Of a DNA stretch of 64,000 nucleotides, positions 24,808-33,007 are shown piece by piece. Within the stretch, counting starts at the first letter, position 1. Every line of letters begins with the position of its first letter. This stretch comes from an uncultured Prevotellaceae bacterium (GTDB lineage Bacteria > Bacteroidota > Bacteroidia > Bacteroidales > Bacteroidaceae): contig CADCFA010000011.1 in the NCBI GenBank assembly GCA_902800595.1, positions 28,140 through 92,139 of the forward strand, given 5' to 3'. Position numbers and translations under genes: made by a program. The notes under the pieces were generated by a model. It ran no database searches and was not told the DNA's origin. It saw only the letters and a program-made list of their open reading frames with translations.

Positions 24808-26037
24808 TCATATCAGTTGGATGAGTGCCTGCGAGTCACCAGCAGTCTCAACAGGCAGTCCCACCTGCTGCCACATGCGGATGATATGATTGTTCTCTGC
24901 CTTCAACTGTTCCAGGAAATCAAAGGCCCTATCGCACAGCACCTCTTTGGAGCGATGACGCCCATAGGCGAACAGCATGGGGATAGCCGTATTGATCATC
25001 AGGAGGTTGAGTGAACCATAGCTCAGATGTTTCTCGTTTCTTGTACTGGTAGAGCCAAAGGTGTAATGCGTCTCCCAATAAGGAGTGACTTGGGAGGAAA
25101 GGAGCTTTTTCAGTTCTTCGATCGTTTCGCACTCCACCAGCTGACTCAGTCCAGCCTTCTGCTGGTAATAGAGGTTTGCCAACTGGGAGATACGGATATG
25201 CGGAAAGTTCTGAGGTCGCAGACGGAGGAATCGCCAGAGGTGGAAGTCAATAGGCTGCATCGAGAACTTGTGCGCCAGATAGAGGTACTCGTTGCGCAGT
25301 TTGGCAAAGTAACCCTCGTTGAGTGCATCTTTCTGATAATACTCTGGCACAGCTTCCAGCTGCAGCAGTCCTGCCTGGCCCATAAAGATCGCCTCTATCT
25401 GGAAGAGGTCGTCACGATGATGTGCCACTGCAGAGAGCGGGATATTCTGAGCCCACTGTTCGAACACATCGCCATTGATGCCAAAGCCGTAGTTACGAGC
25501 CAGCGTCACGAAATAGGCATCCTCCCAAGAGCCATTACACAGTTCTGCCCGATGCTTGATAGCCTCTGTCTTCTGTTCCAGTCGTTCCGTCTGCAAAGCT
25601 GCCATCCACGAGTGTATCATCAGACGCGTCAAATCAGGTATTACCTTATAACACGGTGGATAACTGTCTGTCTTCAGCAGTTCATCGTAATGGTCTCTGA
25701 CGTTCTCGGGCACATCGAGTTGCATCTGACGGATAAACTCACCGTTGGCATTCATCACTTCGGCATCGAGTACCCCAGCCACATGCAGGATGACGTTGTT
25801 GTAACCCTGATCCTTGTCATGTCCATGCAGATACCAGTCCGACGCCTTGTCGTGTATCTCCACGTTGCCTACCCATAAGGTACGCCCGATTCTGACCTTC
25901 GCATTGAAGAAGTCTGGGCCTGCATTGTGATTATGCAAACCAGGATCGATCACTTCGACGGTATCACCATCGCTTGTCTGTAGTTCCCGCAGGGGGAACA
26001 GCTTGTGCTTCCACACATAATGCAATAATTGCTCCAT
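24808..26037 (-). CDS. DUF2851 family protein
   Basis: A 409-residue cytosolic protein typical of Bacteroidota. The N-terminal block MEQLLHYVWKHKLFPLRELQTSDGDTVEVIDPGLHNHNAGPDFFNAKVRIG and the GNVEIHDKASDWYLHGHDKD segment are family hallmarks; the aspartate/glutamate spacing there could suit a nuclease-like fold, but no biochemical role is established to my knowledge. ATG 26037 is chosen since the promoter -7 box is at 26068-26075. The dprA gene follows downstream. Confidence 0.85.
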   Translation of the reverse strand: MEQLLHYVWKHKLFPLRELQTSDGDTVEVIDPGLHNHNAGPDFFNAKVRIGRTLWVGNVEIHDKASDWYLHGHDKDQGYNNVILHVAGVLDAEVMNANGEFIRQMQLDVPENVRDHYDELLKTDSYPPCYKVIPDLTRLMIHSWMAALQTERLEQKTEAIKHRAELCNGSWEDAYFVTLARNYGFGINGDVFEQWAQNIPLSAVAHHRDDLFQIEAIFMGQAGLLQLEAVPEYYQKDALNEGYFAKLRNEYLYLAHKFSMQPIDFHLWRFLRLRPQNFPHIRISQLANLYYQQKAGLSQLVECETIEELKKLLSSQVTPYWETHYTFGSTSTRNEKHLSYGSLNLLMINTAIPMLFAYGRHRSKEVLCDRAFDFLEQLKAENNHIIRMWQQVGLPVETAGDSQALIQLI

Positions 26038-26067
26038 AGTTTCAAATTTAAGTATGATAACTCGCAG

Positions 26068-26075
26068 CAAAGGTA
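26068..26075 (-). promoter_or_regulatory. Promoter -7 box of the DUF2851 gene
   Basis: Minus-strand TACCTTTG, 30 nt before the ATG. Confidence 0.65.
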
Positions 26076-26117
26076 ATGGTTTTTCTGAAAATCACCAAAT
26101 AATTCAGGAAAAAGTTG

Positions 26118-26125
26118 TACCTTTG
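26118..26125 (+). promoter_or_regulatory. dusB promoter -7 box
   Basis: TACCTTTG, 9 nt before the ATG at 26135; the transcript would be nearly leaderless. Confidence 0.65.
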
Positions 26126-26134
26126 CCCACAGAA

Positions 26135-27112
26135 ATGAAGATCGGTGACATAGAATTTGGAAAGCATCCCGTGTTTTTGGCTCCCATGGAGGATGTGACA
26201 GACATCGGGTTCAGACTGTTGTGTAAGCGTTTCGGCGCTGCAATGGTCTATACGGAGTTCGTCTCTGCTGAAGCCCTGATACGCGATGTGAAGTCAACTA
26301 TCTCTAAGCTGACTATCAGCGACACAGAGCGCCCCGTTGGTATCCAAATCTACGGACGAGATGTGGAGGCGATGGTGGAAGCTGCTATGATTGTAGAACA
26401 GGCAGGACCAGATCTCATCGACCTGAACTTCGGCTGTCCTGTGAAGAAGGTGGCTGGCAAGGGTGCTGGGGCTGGTATGTTGCAGAACATCCCCAAGATG
26501 CTGGAGATTACCCGCAAGGTGGTGGATGCCGTGAAACTACCTGTCACCGTGAAAACCCGTCTGGGTTGGAACCACGAACAACTGATCATTACCGATCTGG
26601 CAGAGCAGTTGCAGGACTGTGGCATCCAGGCACTGACAATTCATGGCAGGACTCGCAGTCAGATGTACACAGGTAATGCCGACTGGACCCTCATCGGCGA
26701 GGTGAAACGCAACCCCCGCATCCATATCCCCATCATCGGCAACGGTGACATCACCTCTGCGGAAGAAGCTAAACGGGCTTTCGATGAATACGGCGTTGAT
26801 GCCGTCATGATAGGACGCGCCACCTTTGGTCGCCCTTGGATATTTAAAGAGGTACGCGACTATCTGGACGAGACTAATGCCAAGAGCCTCGACTTCAACG
26901 AGAAGATGAATATCCTCGAAGAACTGCTTCGCATCAATGTGGAACGTATCGACGAGAAGCGAGGCATCCTCCATACCAGAAGACACCTCGCTGCTACACC
27001 TATCTTCAAGGGCATCCCCGATTTCCGCCAAACCCGCATCGCCATGCTTCGTGCCGAAACCATGCCCGATCTCCTCACCATCCTTGAAGAAATCCGCCAA
27101 CGATTAGGGTAA
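26135..27112 (+). CDS. tRNA-dihydrouridine synthase (DusB-like)
   Basis: FMN-dependent enzyme that reduces uridine to dihydrouridine in the tRNA D-loop. The 325-residue protein has the TIM-barrel motifs LAPMEDVTDIGFR, IDLNFGCPVKKVAGKGAGAGML (catalytic cysteine), LTIHGRTRSQMYTG and IIGNGDITS. ATG 26135 starts the conserved MKIGDIEFGKHP; upstream codons lie before the -7 box and are not expressed. Confidence 0.93.
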   Translation: MKIGDIEFGKHPVFLAPMEDVTDIGFRLLCKRFGAAMVYTEFVSAEALIRDVKSTISKLTISDTERPVGIQIYGRDVEAMVEAAMIVEQAGPDLIDLNFGCPVKKVAGKGAGAGMLQNIPKMLEITRKVVDAVKLPVTVKTRLGWNHEQLIITDLAEQLQDCGIQALTIHGRTRSQMYTGNADWTLIGEVKRNPRIHIPIIGNGDITSAEEAKRAFDEYGVDAVMIGRATFGRPWIFKEVRDYLDETNAKSLDFNEKMNILEELLRINVERIDEKRGILHTRRHLAATPIFKGIPDFRQTRIAMLRAETMPDLLTILEEIRQRLG

Positions 27113-27135
27113 ACGACAAGATAATAGGCTAAATG

Positions 27136-27167
27136 TTTGGTAGTTTAAAAACTATTCACTACCTTTG
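27136..27167 (+). promoter_or_regulatory. dinD promoter
   Basis: TTTGG at 27136-27140 and TACCTTTG at 27160-27167, 36 nt before the ATG. Confidence 0.7.
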
Positions 27168-27203
27168 CAGGCGATAATTATATGTTCTTTAAACTATATA
27201 CAT

Positions 27204-28034
27204 ATGAAAAAAGAAACAATCAATCAGTTGTACAAGGCATTTGAGCAATATGCCCTTGAAGTGAATGGTGTTGAATGTTGGAGTGCCCGTGAACTACAGG
27301 AACTTCTTGGTTACAGTAAATGGGAGAACTTCACCAATGTGATTAACAAGGCCAAAGAAGCATGCAAAAACGTTGGCCAAAATGTATCAGACCATTTTCC
27401 TGACGTCAGGAAAATGGTCTCCTTAGGGAGTGGATCAGAACGCGATGTTGATGACTTTCTACTCACCCGCTATGCCTGCTACTTGGTGGCTCAGAATGGA
27501 GATCCTCGCAAAGAACAGATTGCTTTTGCTCAGACCTACTTTGCCGTTCAGACAAGGAAAGCAGAATTGATAGAGCAACGTCTTCTTGAGGTAGAGCGTG
27601 TTCAGGCCCGTGCTAAATTGCAGGAGACAGAAAAGAAACTTTCAGGTGTCCTTTATGAACGTGGCATCAACGACAAGACCTTTGCAGTAATCCGTTCTAA
27701 AGGCGACCAGGCCCTCTTCCGGCTAAGTACTGCTACATTGAAGCGGAAAATGAATATACCTGCAAGTCGCCCATTGGCAGACTTCCTACCCACAATTAGC
27801 ATCAAGGCTAAAGATTTTGCAGCAGAGCTGACCAGTGTAAATGTACAGGCCAAGGATCTACAAAGCGAAACGATGATTACGCAGGAGCATATAGACAATA
27901 ACGCTGCCGTTCGCCGCATTCTCTTGGAACGTGGTGTCATACCAGAGGACTTGCCTGCTGAAGAGGACGTAAAGAAGGTGGAGCGCAGAATAGCCAGTGA
28001 AAAGAAGAAAGCAATAGAAAACAAGCGAAAATAA
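27204..28034 (+). CDS. dinD: DinD-like DNA-damage-inducible protein
   Basis: A 276-residue homologue of DinD, in E. coli an SOS-induced protein reported to inhibit RecA. The N-terminal half has a BRO-like/KilA-type domain ([65 protein letters not shown]), and the C-terminal half is charged with a DinD-specific [15 protein letters not shown] region. ATG 27204 follows the promoter. A perfect 32-bp palindrome lies inside the coding region at 27389-27420. It borders an AT-rich accessory island and may be part of it. Confidence 0.85.
   Translation: MKKETINQLYKAFEQYALEVNGVECWSARELQELLGYSKWENFTNVINKAKEACKNVGQNVSDHFPDVRKMVSLGSGSERDVDDFLLTRYACYLVAQNGDPRKEQIAFAQTYFAVQTRKAELIEQRLLEVERVQARAKLQETEKKLSGVLYERGINDKTFAVIRSKGDQALFRLSTATLKRKMNIPASRPLADFLPTISIKAKDFAAELTSVNVQAKDLQSETMITQEHIDNNAAVRRILLERGVIPEDLPAEEDVKKVERRIASEKKKAIENKRK
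27389..27420. repeat. Perfect 32-bp palindrome inside dinD
   Basis: The two 16-base halves are exact reverse complements with no spacer, centred on GAC|GTC. They encode about [11 protein letters not shown] of DinD. Such an mRNA would form a 14-16 bp hairpin within the coding region. Confidence 0.9.
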
Positions 28035-28069
28035 TCATTATTGATCTTTTTGTGCCTCAGCAGCAGGAT

Positions 28070-28195
28070 TTATGCCCCTTCCCTTCGGAACTGCAATCCG
28101 ACGCGGTATTCATAAACCCTGCTGTCATACCCATCCATTTCTGGCTGAGTTTTTACACTATATTCACGAAGTTTCTTCCAACTAAATAGAGACAT
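28070..28195 (-). CDS. Small ORF of 41 residues, unknown
   Basis: An ATG-initiated frame of 41 codons encoding a basic peptide beginning MSLFSWKKLREY and ending VGLQFRREGA, 35 bp downstream of the WG-repeat gene on the same strand. The DYSRVYEYRVGLQF-like end resembles the closing strands of an outer membrane protein, so it could be a remnant as well as a real small gene. Its 3' end coincides with an inverted repeat, CAGCAGGATTTATG (28061-28074) and CATAAACCCTGCTG (28111-28124), with 13 of 14 positions paired. No promoter is evident. Confidence 0.35.
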   Translation of the reverse strand: MSLFSWKKLREYSVKTQPEMDGYDSRVYEYRVGLQFRREGA

Positions 28196-28230
28196 CCATC
28201 AATACATTTTGACTGTATAAAAATACGGTT

Positions 28231-29967
28231 CTACTCAAAGCCACAGATTCTTTTTGTAAGAACATAATCATCATTATCTCTATGAGGTTCACACCAATTA
28301 TACTCACAATGGACTTCACCACCACTAAATGATTTAAGATTCACAATGTGGTGATCTGTCTTAATAACACATTCTCCTTTTTTGTTGATATATTGACTGC
28401 CAATTAAAGCCAAACCTTCTGAGAAGTCCTCACCTCGTCTGGTTACAAAAGGAATAGCCATTTCTAAATTCTCATTGAGATAACACATTTTATCATTATA
28501 CCCCACTAAAGCCATACCTTCAACAAACTTATGTGCTACACTAAAAATGGGGGGACATAGAATTTTTCCATCTATTCTTTTAAAACCATATAATTGATTT
28601 TCTTCATAAGGTATGGGCGTTTCTAAATCCAAGAACATTTCTTGATAATCCTCTGTTTGTATTGAGATTTTTATCTTTTTATAAACTTTTCTTACATCTT
28701 CAGCAGAATGAAATACACATGGCATTAATTCATTCAATTTACCATCAACGCATCCATATAAAGTACCTTTTTGAACGATAGAAATACCATTTTCAAAATC
28801 ATATGCCCAATCATATTTATTAGGTATTCGTATTTCGTTTCCATCTTTTTTTACTATAATGTTACCATCTGTATCAATAGTCCCAAAATCTACATCATAT
28901 CTTACTTTTGCCTTGCCATCAACAAAGGGGTGTATTTCATTGTATTTACAGCGTATCACTTCTATACTGTCTTCATTAACATAACCATAACCTCTTTTAC
29001 TATCATATACAGGAAGTAAGCCATTACAAAATTGGATTCCTATCTCATCATAATACTTTCCCCATTCAAGTACAGGTACATTCACTCTGTCTTTTACAGA
29101 GATGGGATAAAAAGTACCATCTGTCTTCAACACACCTATGTTTGATACCCTTATCCAACCATCTTTTATAATTCCTCCAATCATTGGTTCTTCATATATA
29201 ACTTTTTGACTTTTAATATCTAGAAGAATTCCGTCATCAATAATCGCTACTTTACCATCGCAATCCCATATAAATCCATAAATAGGTGGAAGTATCTCAA
29301 TACCTTCTTTGTTAACTATACCATGCCTCTCACCTATTTCAACTTGATATAATCCCAATCCCTTTCGGAAACCACAGCACCAAATAGAATCATATTTGGG
29401 TTCAACAATTATATTACCTTCATAATCGCAAAAGCCATATAATCGCTCATTCCACATATCTCCATTTCGATTAGGTATATCTTTGTATATCAATAAAAGT
29501 CTGTCAAAATCATCTTTTATCTTATATGGAAGTTTTATTACGTCTCCATTTGATATGATTAATTCATTCTCGCCTTTTTTATAATTCTTTCTACCACAGA
29601 AAGACTCAAACTCTTCCCAATTACATATTGTCGCTTGTTCGCTCCTTATGTCTTCTTTTTGATGTATAATTTTTATTTTTTTATTTCGCATAGAAAATAA
29701 ATCACCATCATAAGGTGATATATTCCCATCCTCATCCATATAGAAACACTGTTCATTCTCTGAAACTAAAAATTTCTCATGATCTTTTATAATATACGCT
29801 TCTATTTCTGCATCATAAGTAGACGCAATGGCATATTCATAATTTATGATCCTTGCCGTCTTTTTTGTGGCATTGTAAATCACATATGAGGCAATGTGTG
29901 AAAAAGAATCTCTATAGTCTGGAATTCTAATCAAATATACACCTTTGGCTGTTTTGAAATTGAACAT
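28231..29967 (-). CDS. WG-repeat-containing protein
   Basis: A 578-residue protein with WG-type repeats (IPR/PF14903-like): LYGFCDYEGNIIVEPKYDSIW, HGIVNKEGIEILPPIYGFI, GYGYVNEDSIEVIRCKYNEIHPF and a later LYGFKRIDGKILCPPIFSVAHKF are the clearest copies. These beta-rich repeats occur in proteins of unknown and sometimes conflict-related roles. No signal peptide or catalytic motif is seen, so it is probably cytosolic. It is AT-rich compared with neighbours and lies 59 bp downstream of the AbiH gene in the same direction, so the two are probably cotranscribed. Confidence 0.8.
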   Translation of the reverse strand: MFNFKTAKGVYLIRIPDYRDSFSHIASYVIYNATKKTARIINYEYAIASTYDAEIEAYIIKDHEKFLVSENEQCFYMDEDGNISPYDGDLFSMRNKKIKIIHQKEDIRSEQATICNWEEFESFCGRKNYKKGENELIISNGDVIKLPYKIKDDFDRLLLIYKDIPNRNGDMWNERLYGFCDYEGNIIVEPKYDSIWCCGFRKGLGLYQVEIGERHGIVNKEGIEILPPIYGFIWDCDGKVAIIDDGILLDIKSQKVIYEEPMIGGIIKDGWIRVSNIGVLKTDGTFYPISVKDRVNVPVLEWGKYYDEIGIQFCNGLLPVYDSKRGYGYVNEDSIEVIRCKYNEIHPFVDGKAKVRYDVDFGTIDTDGNIIVKKDGNEIRIPNKYDWAYDFENGISIVQKGTLYGCVDGKLNELMPCVFHSAEDVRKVYKKIKISIQTEDYQEMFLDLETPIPYEENQLYGFKRIDGKILCPPIFSVAHKFVEGMALVGYNDKMCYLNENLEMAIPFVTRRGEDFSEGLALIGSQYINKKGECVIKTDHHIVNLKSFSGGEVHCEYNWCEPHRDNDDYVLTKRICGFE

Positions 29968-30026
29968 ACTCTCAAAAATTTATTTGTTATACGTGTAATG
30001 AATGTCAATACAGTTATTCTAATGTT

Positions 30027-30938
30027 TCACAATTCAATATCATTCATAAGAAATGGCGTGATACAACTATTGTTTACTCCTAAGTTAATAAGAGTTTCTT
30101 TCCTGACACCATATTGTTTCAACATACTATCTTTATCTTTAAAGAAAATATTCCATTTAGCATCTTTCTTTGTCTTTTGTGATATTATCTTATAGTAAGG
30201 TAAATCTATGTCGTTAATAGAATGCCCAATTACCTTTATTTCAGAAACGTTGTGTAATGAGTTAAAGAACTTTAGATTCTTATGTATCAAACTTTCTACT
30301 GGTTTTAAAGTCTTTTGAAAATAATCATTTCGAATAATTGTTTCACATTCATATAACCTAATATCGTCGAAATCATTTACAGGTTGCATGATTTTCATAT
30401 TGTGCCCAGTTATTATAGAATCAGGATAGTCAGTTGTTCCATGAATATGAATCACTTGCTTTGGTGGTATTTTATAATATGACTCCAGAGTCTTTGTATA
30501 ATTAAAAGTGAAATATATTGCATCTGCTTCCAATCGTAACCGTTTAGATGTTGCCAAAACATTTATAAGGCATATCCAATTGACAAGATGTTGTATTAGT
30601 TTATTTGTTAAGCTATCTACCAAGTTTTGAATTATATATTGAACTCTGTGATTATCTTCATCTTCCCAGTCTTCTGCTCCGTATTGGACAAGATTATCAT
30701 TAATATATTGCCACAATAAGTCCTGGTCTATTTCTTTTAGTCCGTTTTCAAAATCTGCCCACAAAGAAAAAACGCCCTTGTTCTGATTGTCGATAAAAGT
30801 AGGATACCAATTAGAAAGAATATCGTAGAACTCTTGATCATGAGTTTTAATAAAGTTCCCAAAATGAGAATATGAAGTTGGAAGGTCGTGAAAACGGTCC
30901 AGACCATTTCCGATTATATATAAACAAGGACTTGCCAT
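30027..30938 (-). CDS. AbiH-family abortive infection protein
   Basis: A 303-residue protein matching the AbiH family, named for a lactococcal phage-abortive-infection gene. Recognisable motifs are the N-terminal IIGNGLDRFHDLPTSYSHFGNF, central AIYFTFNYTKTLE, VIHIHGT, and the late VIGHSINDIDLPY with SIR2-like nucleotide-binding flavour (GNGLD, FNYT, HIHG, GHS). The target is unknown. Codon use is AT-rich, unlike the flanking genes, suggesting transfer. It sits 45 bp from the upstream 118-residue gene on the same strand. Confidence 0.82.
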   Translation of the reverse strand: MASPCLYIIGNGLDRFHDLPTSYSHFGNFIKTHDQEFYDILSNWYPTFIDNQNKGVFSLWADFENGLKEIDQDLLWQYINDNLVQYGAEDWEDEDNHRVQYIIQNLVDSLTNKLIQHLVNWICLINVLATSKRLRLEADAIYFTFNYTKTLESYYKIPPKQVIHIHGTTDYPDSIITGHNMKIMQPVNDFDDIRLYECETIIRNDYFQKTLKPVESLIHKNLKFFNSLHNVSEIKVIGHSINDIDLPYYKIISQKTKKDAKWNIFFKDKDSMLKQYGVRKETLINLGVNNSCITPFLMNDIEL

Positions 30939-30983
30939 AATGAAATATTGTGAATGAATCTGCTATACTAAAAGGAAATGAAA

Positions 30984-31340
30984 TCATGCAATAGTATTTG
31001 TTACCAAAACAACCTTGTTCGATATTTCTCTCGTTTCACCTTGCCCTAACTCTGGTGTGTTAATGCGGATATCGCAATCTACGACGAAAATGGTGTTGGA
31101 TTTGTTGGAACGGATTACATTTTCATCATGCATGTCGCTGATATCAGACTGCTTTTGAGTACTTTCCTTAAAAGTCGCTGAGTGCTGGCGAATCCTGGCT
31201 ATCTGAGCCAGTTTCCGCTCCTGCGAGCAGGGATGCAATGACATTTGTTGTACCTCCCGCTGCGCAGCCATGCTGTTCATGCGGTGAAAATCGTTGATAA
31301 ACAAACCTCCCTTTCCAAAGTTTACGTTATTCATATTCAA
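30984..31340 (-). CDS. Unknown protein of 118 residues
   Basis: A 118-residue protein I cannot assign. It starts MNMNNVNFGKGGLFINDFHRMNSM, continues with a basic, glutamine-rich middle (QERKLAQIARIRQHSATFKES) and ends in a beta-like stretch (NTIFVVDCDIRINTPELGQGETREISNKVVLVTN). No signal peptide. It has a Bacteroidota -7 box 14 nt upstream and is first in a likely three-gene unit with AbiH and the WG protein. An alternative start is the third codon at 31334. Confidence 0.6.
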   Translation of the reverse strand: MNMNNVNFGKGGLFINDFHRMNSMAAQREVQQMSLHPCSQERKLAQIARIRQHSATFKESTQKQSDISDMHDENVIRSNKSNTIFVVDCDIRINTPELGQGETREISNKVVLVTNTIA

Positions 31341-31354
31341 CCCGGATTTTGGTG

Positions 31355-31362
31355 CAAATATA
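31355..31362 (-). promoter_or_regulatory. Promoter -7 box of the hypothetical/AbiH/WG unit
   Basis: Minus-strand TATATTTG, 14 nt before the ATG at 31340. Confidence 0.6.
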
Positions 31363-31472
31363 CAAATAAAAATGGAAATAATAAAGCAATTAAAGAAAAA
31401 CTTCCAAAACTCAGGATTATGATAAGATGAATATTATTGCTATGACTAACAAGACCTAAGGCTCAAAATATG

Positions 31473-31560
31473 TTCCCAGTATGGGAATGTTTGGTTCCCA
31501 GGCTGGGAATATTATGTTCCCAACGTGGGAATATGTTGTTCCCTTAATGGGAATGTTTTT
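31473..31560. repeat. Array of four 22-bp palindromic units
   Basis: Palindromes start at 31473, 31495, 31517 and 31539, exactly 22 bp apart. The first three are TTCCCA-nnn-TGGGAA with three different loops (GTA, GGC, ACG); the fourth is TTCCCT-TAA-TGGGAA. Between them are 7 AT-rich bases. The array lies 110-200 bp upstream of the promoter of the 118-residue gene, in an otherwise gene-free stretch (31341-31860). Confidence 0.85.
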
Positions 31561-31582
31561 CGAGAATGACACAGGCTGCCAA

Positions 31583-31690
31583 CACCTAACGTATCACCTA
31601 ACATAACTCCTAACAAACATCTAACAAACATCTAACAATCTCCTAACAAACACCTAACGTTAGGTGATATGTTAGGTGTTTGTTAGGTGT
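31583..31690. repeat. CCTAAC array with 11-12-bp period and fold-back
   Basis: TAAC occurs at 31587, 31599, 31611, 31622, 31633, 31644 and 31655 (spacing 12, 12, 11, 11, 11, 11), in units near CTAACAAACAT. The orientation then inverts: GTTAGGTG at 31659, 31671 and 31682. CCTAACAAACACCTAAC (31642-31658) and its exact reverse complement (31671-31687) form a 17-bp stem. Two further GTTAGGTG-like copies lie at 31748-31762. Confidence 0.85.
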
Positions 31691-31860
31691 TTAAGCACCT
31701 CATCATATGCTAACACTCTCAAAATGAGACAGTTAACTGTCATCGATGTTAGGTGTTAGGTGTTTACAGAGAAAAAATCATAAATAATCAGAATATGGAA
31801 GAGAAAGAACTGAAAGCGAAAGACATTCCTCAGTAACGGTAACGGGCTCCCCTCTGCACT

Positions 31861-32991
31861 TTAGAACCAATTCATCAGAGAACGGAGGTAGGCTGTGAGT
31901 TCACCTGCCATCTTTTCGTCTTCGTAGATGTTGGGGTGGTAATCATTACCATAGAACTCCTCGCCTGAGATAGGCTCCATATCGAAGCGATAGACCTCCT
32001 TGTCACCTGCTTTCTGAGCCTCAGCAGTCACTTCGTCGAGCAGTTGCTTGACCTCCTTCAACTCTTTGTTGTAGAGCATAGAACCCGTTAGAAAGACAAT
32101 CTTCGCCTTAGGATTATGGTCGCGCACCTGCTTCAGGAGCTTCTGATAGCCCTGTTTCAGGAGCTTCAGGTCATAGTTGTCCGTTGAAGTATCGTTGGTG
32201 CCAAGATTGATGCAGACCACATCGGGCTGATAGCGGCTGAAGTCCCACTTCTCACTGAGGAATGTCGCCTCCTTGCGGAGTTCAGGTTTCCAGGCATAGC
32301 CCGTATATTCGTATTGCATAGGCATGCAAGAACCAGGTGAACCCGTCTTGGCCTCACCATAGTTACGATAGGCACCGATGCCGCTGCGGGCCACCACCCA
32401 GTGCTGGGCTTCGAGGTTGCGAGCTGCGATGGATGCGTAAGAGTAATAGTGATTCTCGGTGGCATAATCGAAACCTTCCTCCTTCTTCAATCCTTCGTTG
32501 CCATAGCCGCAGGTGATGGAATTACCGATGAATTCGATTTTCCTCGTAGGCAAAGCCGGTGTTTCAACGAGTTTACAACCCTTGTCGAGTACAAAGCCCC
32601 AGAACTCAGGGAAGAATTCATACCCCTCAATGGCATACATCAGTTTGACTGTATGCACGCCATTCGGCAGGGCTGTGGCAAGGGTCACCACTGAGTCGCG
32701 CTCCCCACGAAAAGCTACCTTGAAAGGTTCTGCCTGATCGATCTGAGCCACAAAATAACCACTACGAGGTTTGGCAATCATACGTAACGAAGTTCCCTCG
32801 AACGACGCAACAATCTGAATACCAGGGAAGTTCCAAGCCGGTCGTTCAGGATTGGCAAAGCTGATACGCCCAGCGTATTGGATGAACTGATCTGTAGGAC
32901 TGATGATGCTACCTTTAATGGGTACAGTCTTAATAGCAAAGGTACTCATGCACATGATAGTCAGCAGTGCTGACAAAACAATCTTTCTCAT
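31861..32991 (-). CDS. SGNH/GDSL acetyl esterase (CE2-like)
   Basis: A 376-residue exported esterase (signal peptide to about STFA, residue 20). The N-terminal 130 residues form a beta-sandwich, followed by an SGNH domain with the catalytic serine in EFIGNSITCGYG, INLGTNDT and the late DYHPN catalytic Asp-His pair. This two-domain layout matches CE2 esterases that remove acetyl groups from polysaccharides such as mannan or xylan. It follows the GH97 gene by 16 bp on the same strand, so the two are cotranscribed. The start is ATG 32991, just before the signal peptide. Confidence 0.85.
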   Translation of the reverse strand: MRKIVLSALLTIMCMSTFAIKTVPIKGSIISPTDQFIQYAGRISFANPERPAWNFPGIQIVASFEGTSLRMIAKPRSGYFVAQIDQAEPFKVAFRGERDSVVTLATALPNGVHTVKLMYAIEGYEFFPEFWGFVLDKGCKLVETPALPTRKIEFIGNSITCGYGNEGLKKEEGFDYATENHYYSYASIAARNLEAQHWVVARSGIGAYRNYGEAKTGSPGSCMPMQYEYTGYAWKPELRKEATFLSEKWDFSRYQPDVVCINLGTNDTSTDNYDLKLLKQGYQKLLKQVRDHNPKAKIVFLTGSMLYNKELKEVKQLLDEVTAEAQKAGDKEVYRFDMEPISGEEFYGNDYHPNIYEDEKMAGELTAYLRSLMNWF

Positions 32992-33007
32992 ATTCTTTAG
33001 TTCTCTA

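Noticed and set aside
23844-24824. 326-codon plus-strand ORF opposite dprA
   Set aside because: It is a reverse-frame shadow of dprA.
31473-31690. Possible CRISPR array
   Set aside because: The units are 22 bp and 11 bp with no unique spacers, the first type is palindromic and variable in the centre, and there are no cas genes in the window.
27113-31860. Insertion sequence or integrase remnants in the AbiH island
   Set aside because: No transposase or integrase frame and no terminal inverted repeats with target duplications could be seen, so no mobile-element boundary is claimed.
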